Positions 42,752-51,632 of a stretch of DNA of 64,000 bases are shown one piece after another. The position numbers and the translations under genes were made by a program. The first letter of the stretch is position 1. Every line of letters begins with the position of its first letter. The DNA lies in the IMG/VR virus record IMGVR_UViG_3300033150_000870, positions 1 to 64,000 of that record; one strand, written 5' to 3'. A model generated the notes under the pieces. It was not told where the DNA came from, ran no database searches, and worked only from the letters and a program-made list of their open reading frames with translations. This DNA is from a virus.

Positions 42752-43266
42752 TGCAAGTGGATTTCCAGCTGATAAATTACATTGTGAATTGGATAAGTGT
42801 AGCTATTAGTGCGACTACTGTTATTTCAATAGTGTGGAAGTATTATGCGGGGTTCAAACGGATATTTAGAATTATATGGAAAATCATTATCTTTTGGAAT
42901 CGAGAACACCCAAACCGACCATTAAATATTTTTGAGACTGAAGATGAGCCTCTCTACGGGAAGTTAATTGCGCAAGGAATGAGATTGATATTTCAGGCGG
43001 ATTTTGGGAATAAGAAACTTATATATGAGATGAAGAAGGCGACTGATAAACTGAAATTAGAAATTGACGATACTAAGTTCTATGATAAGAGGTATGTACA
43101 GCAAGTAATAAACTATGAACGAAAGCGAATGCTCCAAGAACTTAAGTTAAAAAAGTTGGTCAAAAAGCGTTTGAAAGAACTAAAGGAACTAAGAACTGAA
43201 GTTGCATCTCTGGATGACGAAATCCGCAAAATTGAATATAAAATTAAAAAAATCACATCGCCGTAA
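42751..43266 (+). CDS. membrane-anchored coiled-coil protein, 171 aa
   Basis: One N-terminal membrane helix (about 8-30), a basic stretch, then Lys/Glu-rich helices to the end. TAATG overlap with the previous gene. Its stop is followed by the TATA box of the structured RNA. Function unknown; part of the membrane block. Confidence 0.45.
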   Translation: MQVDFQLINYIVNWISVAISATTVISIVWKYYAGFKRIFRIIWKIIIFWNREHPNRPLNIFETEDEPLYGKLIAQGMRLIFQADFGNKKLIYEMKKATDKLKLEIDDTKFYDKRYVQQVINYERKRMLQELKLKKLVKKRLKELKELRTEVASLDDEIRKIEYKIKKITSP

Positions 43267-43268
43267 TA

Positions 43269-43276
43269 TTTATAAA
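43269..43276 (+). promoter_or_regulatory. TATA box for the Y-like RNA
   Basis: TTTATAAA is centred about 26 bases before the first paired base of the folded RNA (43299), the standard archaeal TATA-to-start distance. There is no start codon or Shine-Dalgarno in the transcript. Confidence 0.65.
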
Positions 43277-43298
43277 GGATGCTTTACTTTTTTTATTC

Positions 43299-43377
43299 GT
43301 GTTGAGGTGCGTATGGAGTTACTTCGATCAGACTAGTTGATAGACTGACACCGAACTTCATACGGATGACCTCACAC
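43299..43377 (+). ncRNA. structured RNA, candidate Y RNA for the Ro-like protein
   Basis: About 79 nt that fold as one long hairpin. The lower stem is 43299-43308 with 43369-43377 (9 bp, bulged U at 43303). There is an asymmetric internal loop (43309 against 43365-43368). The upper stem is 43310-43320 with 43354-43364 (11 bp, one G-U). The apical hairpin is 43328-43335 with 43341-43348 (one A-A mismatch, loop GUUGA), flanked by unpaired 43321-43327 and 43349-43353. Y RNAs are small Ro60-bound RNAs of about this size, with paired ends, a bulged lower stem and a loop domain. It lies immediately upstream of a Ro/TROVE gene, as bacterial Y RNAs often do. Pairing is directly seen; the Y identity is inferred. 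Confidence 0.7.
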
Positions 43378-43412
43378 TTTATATTTAATATGTCCTTAAA
43401 AGAGGTGATGCT

Positions 43413-45067
43413 TTGGTAAGAAAAACAAAAAATCTTATTAAAAAATGGGGTAATGAATACGAAAAATCTACACATTATAACTACGCGGGAGCACCATCAT
43501 TTTCACAACCCCTTGAATTAATGGTTCTCCAAAACTTGATGTGTAATGTCATCGAACCAACCTACTATGTACCCCAAGCCACACTCCTAAATCAAACCCT
43601 TGACCACTACTCCAAAATCACTGCGCAAAAACCAGAAACCCGATCCCAATACATTTCCCAAATTTTCCCCTCTTAACTACTGCTTTTTTTCCCCCTACTA
43701 ACGGGCTGGATTTGTTTGCGCAGATGATTGTTTATGCACGGGAAAAGGGTTATATGCGACTACAACCAATCATTGGAACGGTATTTCTTTCCACCCTCGA
43801 TGATTACAGTTTATTCAAAAGAGTATTTATGAGAGTTATGAAGACCCCCAACGATGTTATCGACTTCATTAATATCTGTAGAAACGGGAATATACGAAAA
43901 GGATTGGGGCGCAAGATAAAAAGAGTTATCAACGAGTGGCTTTATAAAAATATTAACGAGTATTGGGCACTTAAATACAAAAATCAACTCCGAATCATTA
44001 TAAGACTATGTCATCCCAATTTCAGTAAAATCTCAATATACTCCACATTGATTACGGATTGGATTATGGACTTTCAATATCCACAAAAACTCGATTATCT
44101 TGATGTTGCAACTGATATGCTTGAATCTCACTGTCCGCAAATATCCGCATACATCGATATGATCTCAGCTACTTCGGCGCAACAAATTCTGAATGCAATC
44201 AAAGAAGGAAGACTACCATACGAAATAGTCACGGGAGCAATAAAACCTGAAGCTGACGGTTGGAAGGAGTTAATGAAGCAGATGCCATATTTTGCTCTTT
44301 TGCGCCATTTAGTTACCTTTTATCGGAATGGATTATTTGATGATAAGGAAGTAGTAGATTACATTTATAAAAGATTAATAGACAAGAAAGCCGTAAAAAC
44401 TGCAATGATATTACCATTCAGATTTCTTGAGCCGATGAAACGAATAATAGATCGAAAAATACAGAAAGGATTAGAAAAAGCATTTGATAATTCATTTGAT
44501 AACTTAGAGCCAATAGAAGGAGAAATCGTGATTGCAACTGATATGAGTGGTTCAATGGATAGTCCAATCAGTAGAAAGTCAAGTATAAAATTCTGTGATA
44601 TTGCGGGGATATTAACTGCGGGTATATATTGGAAGAATAAAGATCATTGTCGGGTTTTACCATTTAACAGTCATGTATTAGAATTTAGTCCAAGATCATT
44701 CAAAAGAGCAATTGACATAGCACAATGGTTCCACTACCCGGAGAATGGCACAAATTTATCTGCGCCGATAGAGTTTATGGAGATTAACAAGATTAAGGCG
44801 GATGTATTCATAGGAATCACGGACAATGAAGAATGGATGGGTACTGGTGTGATGAATGCATTGAAAAGCTATAGGATGAACATAAACCCGAATATGCATG
44901 CTTTTTTGATCCGAATTGATCCCTATGTCGAGGATGTGGCATTAAATCTTGATGACCCGTTGAATCATATTATTAGCGGTTGGAGTGACAATATCTTAGG
45001 ATTCATCAATATAATATTAAAAGGAGAAGACTTAATTTCTAAGATACAAGAATATTTCCCCCTCTAA
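43413..45067 (+). CDS. Ro60/TROVE-vWA RNA-binding protein, joined by a -1 frameshift
   Basis: Ro60 proteins bind Y RNAs and misfolded RNA in a helical ring (TROVE) closed by a vWA domain. A first frame (TTG 43413 after GAGGTGAT; ends TAA 43674-43676) encodes the start of TROVE, including NYAGAP and ELMVLQNLM...YYV. A second frame, open from before 43661, continues without loss (PPTNGLDLFAQMIVYAREKG, matching the Ro segment APKNDPALFALALA). It then gives NIRKGLGRKIKRVINEWL, MPYFALLRHLVTF and a vWA domain with the MIDAS motif DMSGSM, a Thr in NGTNLSAP and an Asp in GITDNEEW. The junction is the heptamer T_TTC_CCC at 43664-43670, in phase. Joined length is about 551 aa, close to known Ro proteins (about 530-540). 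A sequencing error or true disruption cannot be excluded. Confidence 0.8.
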
Positions 45068-45110
45068 TTTTTTTCAAATTTACTATTTTTATCGGCATCA
45101 GAAATATTTT

Positions 45111-45118
45111 TTTATATC
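45111..45118 (+). promoter_or_regulatory. TATA box for the 45.1 kb membrane gene
   Basis: TTTATATC within a T-rich stretch, about 24 bases before ATG 45137. The T-runs just after the Ro stop (45066-45075) may also end the Ro transcript. Confidence 0.5.
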
Positions 45119-45136
45119 TATTTTTTGTATAATATT

Positions 45137-45562
45137 ATGGTGACAAATATGGATGAAGACATTGATTTAGAAACCCTTGAGAAAGAAGTAAGACTTTTAG
45201 AACGCCAAAAAAAAGAGCTGGAGCAGGCAGTAAAAGAAAAGTCTTCGGCGCCGATAATAGAGTTCGAGAACAAGATCATAGATCGGGGCATTTCAACATT
45301 AAAAAAGATTGCATCGGGGATGACGGTTGTTGGTATATATGCGATGATAATAGCTGGTGGTGCATTGGCAATAGATACTGCATTGGAATATTTTTTGCCA
45401 CAGACCGCCGATCCGAGTTATCACTGGTGGGATGTTATAATGTCATTTCCGTTTTTTACACAGATATTTTTGTGGATGTTATTGGCGGGAGTTTCATTCG
45501 TAGTGATAGCGTTTTTGATGTGGTCTGCTAATAAAATCTATAGGAAGTTGCTGGGGAAATGA
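45137..45562 (+). CDS. two-pass membrane protein with N-terminal coiled coil, 141 aa
   Basis: Start ATG 45137 is chosen from the TATA spacing. Residues about 8-45 are an acidic/basic coiled coil (TLEKEVRLLERQKKELEQA). Membrane helices at about 62-88 and 105-132. Function unknown. Confidence 0.55.
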   Translation: MVTNMDEDIDLETLEKEVRLLERQKKELEQAVKEKSSAPIIEFENKIIDRGISTLKKIASGMTVVGIYAMIIAGGALAIDTALEYFLPQTADPSYHWWDVIMSFPFFTQIFLWMLLAGVSFVVIAFLMWSANKIYRKLLGK

Positions 45563-45762
45563 GGCAAATAGATTCAAAAAAAAGATATACCTTGTATGAT
45601 GATCAAAATGCATTAATAGAGTTCATCTCGATAAAATTAAATAAAAAGCCAATCGAACTAGTAAGAGAGATCGTAGATCAATATTTGAAAGCTCATTCTC
45701 GATATTTTGTCAAGGGATTTTGGAAGCGTCGAGAACAGAGAAATGCATATAATACCGCATAA
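45559..45762 (+). CDS. ribbon-helix-helix-like protein, 67 aa
   Basis: KKRYTLYDDQNALIEFISIKL and then KPIELVREIVDQYLKAH read as strand-helix-helix. Basic C-terminus (FWKRREQRN). ATGA overlap with the membrane gene. Similar in style to the small proteins at 5766 and 20561. Possible repressor for the replication operon that follows. Confidence 0.5.
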   Translation: MRQIDSKKRYTLYDDQNALIEFISIKLNKKPIELVREIVDQYLKAHSRYFVKGFWKRREQRNAYNTA

Positions 45763-45801
45763 ATTTTTTTGATATTAAACTCAATTTTTTTTCATAATAT
45801 A

Positions 45802-45811
45802 ATTTAAATAT
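45802..45811 (+). promoter_or_regulatory. TATA box for the SWIM-RadA gene
   Basis: ATTTAAATAT about 22 bases before ATG 45833, with no Shine-Dalgarno before that ATG. Confidence 0.55.
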
Positions 45812-45832
45812 GGTGATAGCTAATTTTAAAAT

Positions 45833-47068
45833 ATGAATTTAGAGTTTGTCAGATTTTATAAGACATTCGCATATGGGAAAATAAAAGACTATATAGTAAG
45901 AATTGATAATACAGATCATTATTGTACTTGTCCGGGATGGAGAGGTTGGCATCTCCGCAAACCCGGATTCGAGTGCAAACATATTCGTTTTTTTAAAAAT
46001 TTTCTTAATAATATCAATTACAAATTTATGGAAGGTGATGTGAAAATGAGACTACCTTTTGCTATTCCTTGTTTAGACGAATTAACCGACGGTGGTCTCC
46101 CACTTGAAGATATGACTCTCATTACCGGTAATAAACAAGTAGGAAAAACAATATTAGCGGTTCAAACCCTTCATAACTTTATTGCGCAAACAAAACAAAA
46201 CGGGCTCTACATTGTCACCGAAGGCGGGTTTATGCAGAATTTTTGGGCGCCGTGGAATGCTCGGTTTTGTGAGAAATTCAAGTTGGGGGATGTTCCGGTT
46301 GCACAGTTAATTATCAAACAGCAGATACGGAAGGAGCATATAGTTCAAGAGAGAGGAAAGAAGAAAGAAAATGAGAATGCTCTTGATGTTCCTAAATTGA
46401 AAGGATTTGATTTGACGATAAAGATGGATCCGGAATTATTAAAAAATGGGAGACTGACAAAGCCGGCGATTATTACTGCTTTCGTGCCAAACTTGTATTT
46501 GAACTTGGCGTTAGTGGGAAGACCCGGTATTATAGAAACTAATGAGAAGGGTCACCAAAAGTGGCATCCATTTCCAAACCAAGCTCCATTCCCAGAATTA
46601 ACTCCATTGGGAAGAATTATTGATAAATACAAGATAAAAATGCTTATAATTGATAGTATAACTTCGCCGATTAAATCAAGAATTAATTATGTATCTGGGA
46701 ACGAGATGTGTCGGGCTAATATAGAGGCACAATGGTTAGGATCACTATCGGAATTATGCCAGACATATAATACGACATTAATTGCGATTGCTCATATGGT
46801 TTCAAAGGGTTCTACCTATACAAGTATAAAAGAGGAGGTACCGTGGGGTGGTGATATTGTAGGGTATCATTTCAAGTATATATTACATCTTCGGCGGATG
46901 CCACAAAAAGTCAGTGGAGTTGCAGTAAAAGACTATCAAAACAAACGCCAAGTATATTTGCGCCGATGGGGAGATAAGGGTGATATGCAGTTGAATTCTG
47001 ATGGTATGCCGGAATACCGGGTTATAGAAATTACTGATATGGGATATATTGATCCAAAAAAGAGGTGA
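45833..47068 (+). CDS. RadA/RecA-like ATPase with N-terminal SWIM zinc finger
   Basis: Recombinase-type ATPases pair homologous strands. Residues 1-65 hold a SWIM finger: C31-x-C33-x14-C48-x-H50. From residue 72 a RecA core follows: FAIPCLDELTDGGLP (the RadA/RadB opening), Walker A GNKQVGKT (99-106), Walker B LIID (271-274), SGNEMCRANIEAQWLGSL, and a C-terminal region like RadB. At 411 aa it lacks the usual HhH domain, replaced by the SWIM finger. GGTGATGTGAAA before ATG 46046 (residue 72) offers an internal start that would release the ATPase alone. Confidence 0.75.
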   Translation: MNLEFVRFYKTFAYGKIKDYIVRIDNTDHYCTCPGWRGWHLRKPGFECKHIRFFKNFLNNINYKFMEGDVKMRLPFAIPCLDELTDGGLPLEDMTLITGNKQVGKTILAVQTLHNFIAQTKQNGLYIVTEGGFMQNFWAPWNARFCEKFKLGDVPVAQLIIKQQIRKEHIVQERGKKKENENALDVPKLKGFDLTIKMDPELLKNGRLTKPAIITAFVPNLYLNLALVGRPGIIETNEKGHQKWHPFPNQAPFPELTPLGRIIDKYKIKMLIIDSITSPIKSRINYVSGNEMCRANIEAQWLGSLSELCQTYNTTLIAIAHMVSKGSTYTSIKEEVPWGGDIVGYHFKYILHLRRMPQKVSGVAVKDYQNKRQVYLRRWGDKGDMQLNSDGMPEYRVIEITDMGYIDPKKR

Positions 47069-47073
47069 TAGCA

Positions 47074-47349
47074 TTGTATTGTAATCATATTTTTTTTACA
47101 GAGTCAGAATGTAGAAATGGTATATGTTTATGTGATGATTGTCGTAGTGAAGCAGGGTTTTTGTTGAGGAAGATATTTCATTCGATCAATTTATTTTTCG
47201 GCGCCATAAGAATGCTTCGGAGGTATATAGAGGAATGGGGCGATGAAACGCCGGAATGGTCAATAATATTTTATATGAAGTTGGCGTTGATACAGTTCAA
47301 GGTGATCCCCCGATTTGTTAAGAAATTAGAGGAGATGTGTTGGGAATGA
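47074..47349 (+). CDS. small Cys-rich protein, 91 aa
   Basis: TTG 47074 lies 5 bases after GAGGTGAT. The opening YCNHIFFTESECRNGICLCDDC gives five Cys, a zinc-finger-like cluster, followed by a helical, Trp-containing remainder. Overlaps the next gene by 4 bases. Confidence 0.5.
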   Translation: MYCNHIFFTESECRNGICLCDDCRSEAGFLLRKIFHSINLFFGAIRMLRRYIEEWGDETPEWSIIFYMKLALIQFKVIPRFVKKLEEMCWE

Positions 47350-47657
47350 AGTGTGTGCATTGCGGGAAAGAGATAAAATGTCCGTTATGTGGAAGCCCGG
47401 ATGTGTCATTTTTATATGGCCCGGAGTATATAGTGGTATATTGTCAAGGTGAATGTAAGGATAAGGTGGATTACGGGTTTTTATTTACAAGGGATCACGA
47501 GTATGTGGGAAAGATTGGATGGACTGAGCCGGATAGGATGTTCCCGAATGGAGACCCGGCATTTGAGAGTTTCAAGCCCGGCTATAAAGTTAAGCGTTCA
47601 TCATTTAAATTCCAAAAAAAACAAAAAACTCTTGATTGTTGGATGGAAGATATTTAA
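47346..47657 (+). CDS. zinc-ribbon protein, 103 aa
   Basis: ATG 47346 after GAGGAGATGTG. KCVHCGKEIKCPLCG (two C-x2-C pairs) then YCQGECKD form a zinc ribbon at the N-terminus; the rest is basic with KVKRSSFKFQKKQK. Likely a nucleic-acid-binding accessory of the replication operon. Confidence 0.55.
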   Translation: MKCVHCGKEIKCPLCGSPDVSFLYGPEYIVVYCQGECKDKVDYGFLFTRDHEYVGKIGWTEPDRMFPNGDPAFESFKPGYKVKRSSFKFQKKQKTLDCWMEDI

Positions 47658-47671
47658 GGTCATCTATTGAC

Positions 47672-47681
47672 ATATTTATAA
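47672..47681 (+). promoter_or_regulatory. TATA box for the RPA-like gene
   Basis: ATATTTATAA about 21-31 bases before ATG 47703, which also has GAGGTGG (47692-47698) as ribosome site. Confidence 0.5.
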
Positions 47682-47702
47682 TTGAATATATGAGGTGGTT
47701 TA

Positions 47703-49364
47703 ATGCAAGGTTTAAATGACGAGGATTTAGAAGCAATCCAAGAAAAAATAAAAACTGAAAAAGGATGGGCAGATGCCCAGTTTGAATCCGAGTTTAATAA
47801 ATATAAGAAAATATTGTTAGACCGGCTTGGTATGAATGAAGAGGATGTACCCTACGAGGCATTACTGATACAGTTTGCAACTCAACTTGATGTTCCACTT
47901 GACGAGTTCCGATATATCCCGGAAGTTGAAACCACGCCAATAGCAGAAATCAATCTCGAAACTTTTAAATCGACAGAAGAAGACCCCTTCGGAAATAAGG
48001 TCAATGCAATACGAGGAATGATCACATGGATACAAAAACGATACTATAACTCGAAAGAAGTTTCAGTGGATGATGTCGGAAATCAAATTGAAAACACTGT
48101 AAGAAGACCATACTACATCTACTATGTGAAAGACAAAACCGGCGAGATTCGTGGTAGCATCTTCACAAGGGGAGAAACCGCAGAAGACATTGAATCCATT
48201 ATGGATGAAATAAATGTCGGAGACTATGTCCAAATAATCAATGTCCCCGTACGCGAAAAATATGAATATAATCGTGAAACCAAAACTCGTATCTCTACCG
48301 GCAAACCAGAACTAGGATGGTGGAAAACGAGCGCAATCGACAAACTCACCGAAAAAGAGATTGATGACTCGCTACCCACCTTTGAAGAAGTATTCACCGC
48401 CGACACCTTTGATGATCTCCTACTCGGTGGATATAAAATAGCAACTATCACCATCCTCGAACCCCCGCAGATCGTAACATCCCGAAATGGTCGCAAGATG
48501 ATGATATGTATGGCAATGGTCGGGGTCGGAAGCACCAATAAAGTCCAACAAGTACGAATACTATCTGAATGCGCCGAAAAACTCCCCGACGACATAAAAC
48601 TATATTCATTTAGAGCCCTCATCCGATACAATGAACTCGACCAAATGATCTATGTTGATAAATTCATATCCCAAGTAATGAAGATCGACTCCTATCTCGA
48701 CAGCAAACAATCTTCGGCGCCAACAACAACACCCAAACCCCGCACCCGCAAACGAAAAGTAACTGAATCAGTAGTGAGAAATATTATCGAAAAATTGGAA
48801 TGTGATGAATTCACTCTTGATGATGTCTATGATAACTTGGATGAAAAATATGAAGACATAGATGAAGACAAATTGAATGAACTAATACTAAAAATCTCTA
48901 ATGTTAAAGAAATTGATAGTGGTGTATATGAAGTCATAAAAAATACTGTAAATGAATCCCAAATCCGTGAAAGCATCTTTGCAAGTATCTCATCCGTGAA
49001 TGATGTCGGGGGACTAACCTCTCTAATAGCATTCCAACTATCCATCAATAATGAAGATGTAAAAAATGTCATTGATAAAATGGTCGAAGAAGGAATACTC
49101 GAATTTTATGAAAACGGCAACCGCGTAAGAACTTCTTCGGCGCAAAAAACTTCAACCCCATCACTCCCGATAATGCGGAATACAAAGAAAAACCGTGAAG
49201 AAATATTAGAGTTTTTACGAGAAAAATATTCAGATGAAGATATACATATAGAAGATGTTAATGAAGCATTACAAGCTGATGTATCAAACATATTTAACTT
49301 CTTGACAAGAAAAGGAGAAATATACAAGAAAAAAGAAGGGGTCTATAAATTACCATCTAAATAA
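47703..49364 (+). CDS. large OB-fold ssDNA-binding protein (RPA-like) with C-terminal winged helices
   Basis: At 553 aa. Residues about 60-330 look like tandem OB folds: VNAIRGMITWIQKRYYN, YYIYYVKDKTGEIRGSIF, INVGDYVQIINVPV in the first; YKIATITILEPPQIV, RKMMICMAMVGVG, FRALIRYNELDQMIYVDKF in the second. A Pro/Thr-rich basic linker follows (TTTPKPRTRKRK), then three winged-helix-like units (one ends GVYEVI, the last GVYKLPSK). It probably coats ssDNA and recruits partners. Confidence 0.6.
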   Translation: MQGLNDEDLEAIQEKIKTEKGWADAQFESEFNKYKKILLDRLGMNEEDVPYEALLIQFATQLDVPLDEFRYIPEVETTPIAEINLETFKSTEEDPFGNKVNAIRGMITWIQKRYYNSKEVSVDDVGNQIENTVRRPYYIYYVKDKTGEIRGSIFTRGETAEDIESIMDEINVGDYVQIINVPVREKYEYNRETKTRISTGKPELGWWKTSAIDKLTEKEIDDSLPTFEEVFTADTFDDLLLGGYKIATITILEPPQIVTSRNGRKMMICMAMVGVGSTNKVQQVRILSECAEKLPDDIKLYSFRALIRYNELDQMIYVDKFISQVMKIDSYLDSKQSSAPTTTPKPRTRKRKVTESVVRNIIEKLECDEFTLDDVYDNLDEKYEDIDEDKLNELILKISNVKEIDSGVYEVIKNTVNESQIRESIFASISSVNDVGGLTSLIAFQLSINNEDVKNVIDKMVEEGILEFYENGNRVRTSSAQKTSTPSLPIMRNTKKNREEILEFLREKYSDEDIHIEDVNEALQADVSNIFNFLTRKGEIYKKKEGVYKLPSK

Positions 49365-49384
49365 TAAAGTGGTGGTGTGGGTTC

Positions 49385-50458
49385 ATGTTGGAATATTTTT
49401 TGCGCCATAAAACTAATATTTTGGAATTTACAAAGGATCGGCAGGTACAGTTAGCATATGGAATAGAAGACGGAAGAGTATTAATGACAAAACGATTTTT
49501 TTTAACTGAAGATAATTTCGAGAGGAAGATGGGTATCCATAAGGGGTATAACAAATATCCAATGTGTATTCATGCGAGTGTGCATCGATATTTTTTTGCG
49601 CCCCGGAGGGCAGAGGGGGTGTATGCATTAGACTATGTGATAGACATTGATGGGTCAGATTTCAAGAGTAATACTACCTATTTATTGGAAGTTTGTGAGA
49701 TATTAAAGGAGCACGGGATTGAGAATTTTTATATAGTGGAGACGAATGGCACACATGAAGGGTATCAAATAAAGATAGATCAAGAGGCGTTTATGGATAC
49801 TCGTGAATTCACACCACAAAAATGGAATAAACTACGGAAGTTCTACACATATTCTACTTTTTTATTATCAGAATTGCTAAAGATTAACTGCTTGGAGCTG
49901 AAAATTGGTGATGAAATGTTTCGATGTGGTTGGGGCTTCAATGAAAAGAACGGGAATAAACTCTATATTATAAAGAACGAGGTACCTGACCCCTACGAGG
50001 GAGAAGAATATATGGAATGGGTGTTTAAGATGATGGAGCTGGAGTATTTCAAGACAGAGTTTCGGCGCAAAAAATGGAAAGAACCAGTCGCAATAAGGGG
50101 AAGTAAAAGAAAATATTACACCACGCCGAGATATTCGAGTATAAATAAAAGTGATCTTCCGCCATGTATCCAAATTGGGCTATATGAGAATGTGAAGCCG
50201 GGGAATCGAGAGAAATCAGTGTTTGCATTATGGAGATATTTATCGAATGCGGGTTATACAAAGGAGGCGATAAGAGATTATATGATGGAATGGTATCGAA
50301 TATTAAAAGAAAGAGGAATCGCTGATAATGAAATGTTATACAAGATAAAGGAGAAACTCCAACGCCCATTGGGATATAACAAACCGTTATCATGTAATTA
50401 TATGAAGCAAATTGGAATATGTGTTTATAACTGTGGTAGGAGGAATCCATATGAATGA
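49385..50458 (+). CDS. archaeo-eukaryotic primase (PriS-like)
   Basis: Makes primers for the polymerase. Residues 84-90 YVIDIDG give the catalytic D87-x-D89. Residues 115-131 FYIVETNGTHEGYQIKI correspond to the nucleotide-binding turn (sGxGxH in PriS, here G-T-H). The basic block RRKKWKEPVAIRGSKRK sits in the middle, and a C-terminal CNYMKQIGICVYNC looks like a zinc/Fe-S cluster site. At 357 aa it is PriS-sized. Adjacent to an HTH protein and upstream of PolB. Confidence 0.65.
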   Translation: MLEYFLRHKTNILEFTKDRQVQLAYGIEDGRVLMTKRFFLTEDNFERKMGIHKGYNKYPMCIHASVHRYFFAPRRAEGVYALDYVIDIDGSDFKSNTTYLLEVCEILKEHGIENFYIVETNGTHEGYQIKIDQEAFMDTREFTPQKWNKLRKFYTYSTFLLSELLKINCLELKIGDEMFRCGWGFNEKNGNKLYIIKNEVPDPYEGEEYMEWVFKMMELEYFKTEFRRKKWKEPVAIRGSKRKYYTTPRYSSINKSDLPPCIQIGLYENVKPGNREKSVFALWRYLSNAGYTKEAIRDYMMEWYRILKERGIADNEMLYKIKEKLQRPLGYNKPLSCNYMKQIGICVYNCGRRNPYE

Positions 50459-51632
50459 ATATTCTCTTATAAATATAATTAAAGTTAAAAAGTTATTTGA
50501 AGATGGGTATCCAAAAAAGCTAATTGCAAAAGAACTCGGATTGTCATTATATAAAGTTAATAAGATAGTGAATCTGTTAGGACTTAAGAAAGATTTTTGC
50601 GCAAGAAAGATATTCAAGGCAGATCGTGAGTATATACGAGAGCATTTTGGGAAGAAACCGACGACTGTAATTGCGAAGCATATAAACTGTAGTTCGGCAA
50701 CGGTTCGTAAGATTGCAAAGGAAATGAATATCCCGCCAAATAGAAAAAGATTAGATTATGAAGAAATAAAAAATGAGATACGAGAGATATTAAAAAAGCA
50801 TAAGATATGCACGATTTATGAGATTGCGGAACATTCAAAATTTTCACTTTCATCAATTCGGAAGACAATAACTACTATAGATGATGTTATAATATTTCGT
50901 ATTCTTTCAACAAGATCATCAGCTAAATATAGTTATTTAATAGATAAATCTGGGGTGCGAGGAAAAATATTATATGCAATTAATGTGGATGATGTCATTG
51001 ATTATCTACTATCAAAAATAAGGAAACCGTATAGAGAACTAACAATCCCGGAGCTTCGACACCTATTCTATATAGTTAAAAAAGTATTTAATTGTAATAA
51101 AGAATATATAGAGAAATTCTATGCAAAGTATCGAGGAAAAGATGAACATATAATCCAAGAAATTATTCCCACTAATGAATATGAAGAAATAATATCGATA
51201 ATTGAAAATGCGGGTGTTGATGTGAATTATAAAGGCAGAAGAAATTGTGAAAAGATAAGAAATCTTATTAATGAACATGGGGTTGTCACCCATCAAATGA
51301 TTATTACTATGTGTGGTATCCTTAACCCTCATATATATCTCAGATTCATCGGCGCAAAAAGATTTGCATTCAAAAACTATTCCCATCTCAATGTCAAACT
51401 CTATAAATTCTTTAATGAAAATATTGTGAGATCGAAGTATTACTATTATTTTGATGACGAGAAGGCAGTAGAATTTTTAATACGAAACTCCAATAAGCCA
51501 ATCACCGAACTATCCGAATATAAATACAATATTTTAAACAATATGTTCGATTCGATAGATATAGATCCGGAAATTAAAAGATTATATTTCGATGTGGAGA
51601 TGTGGAAAAAATATGGAAGAATTCAGAAATAA
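50451..51632 (+). CDS. multi-HTH protein, 393 aa
   Basis: ATG 50451 after GTAGGAGGAATCCAT. Three HTH units in the first 150 residues: PKKLIAKELGLSLYKVNKIV, KPTTVIAKHINCSSATVRKI, and CTIYEIAEHSKFSLSSIRKT. The C-terminal 200 residues are helical and unrecognised. Overlaps the primase by 8 bases, so it might act as a primase large-subunit substitute or origin-binding protein; inferred from context only. Confidence 0.55.
   Translation: MNEYSLINIIKVKKLFEDGYPKKLIAKELGLSLYKVNKIVNLLGLKKDFCARKIFKADREYIREHFGKKPTTVIAKHINCSSATVRKIAKEMNIPPNRKRLDYEEIKNEIREILKKHKICTIYEIAEHSKFSLSSIRKTITTIDDVIIFRILSTRSSAKYSYLIDKSGVRGKILYAINVDDVIDYLLSKIRKPYRELTIPELRHLFYIVKKVFNCNKEYIEKFYAKYRGKDEHIIQEIIPTNEYEEIISIIENAGVDVNYKGRRNCEKIRNLINEHGVVTHQMIITMCGILNPHIYLRFIGAKRFAFKNYSHLNVKLYKFFNENIVRSKYYYYFDDEKAVEFLIRNSNKPITELSEYKYNILNNMFDSIDIDPEIKRLYFDVEMWKKYGRIQK

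Noticed and set aside
43299-43377. Structured RNA considered as a tRNA or a Rho-like terminator hairpin
   Set aside because: No acceptor, anticodon or T-loop consensus; the long bulged stem with its own TATA box is unlike a terminator.
43413-45067. Reading the Ro locus as two separate genes, the second starting at TTG 43712
   Set aside because: The second frame is open and conserved upstream of that TTG, there is no ribosome site for it, and the split falls inside the TROVE domain.
48224-48631. 135-aa frame antisense to the RPA-like gene
   Set aside because: It mirrors codon structure of a clearly coding gene; Ser/Arg-rich, no start signals.
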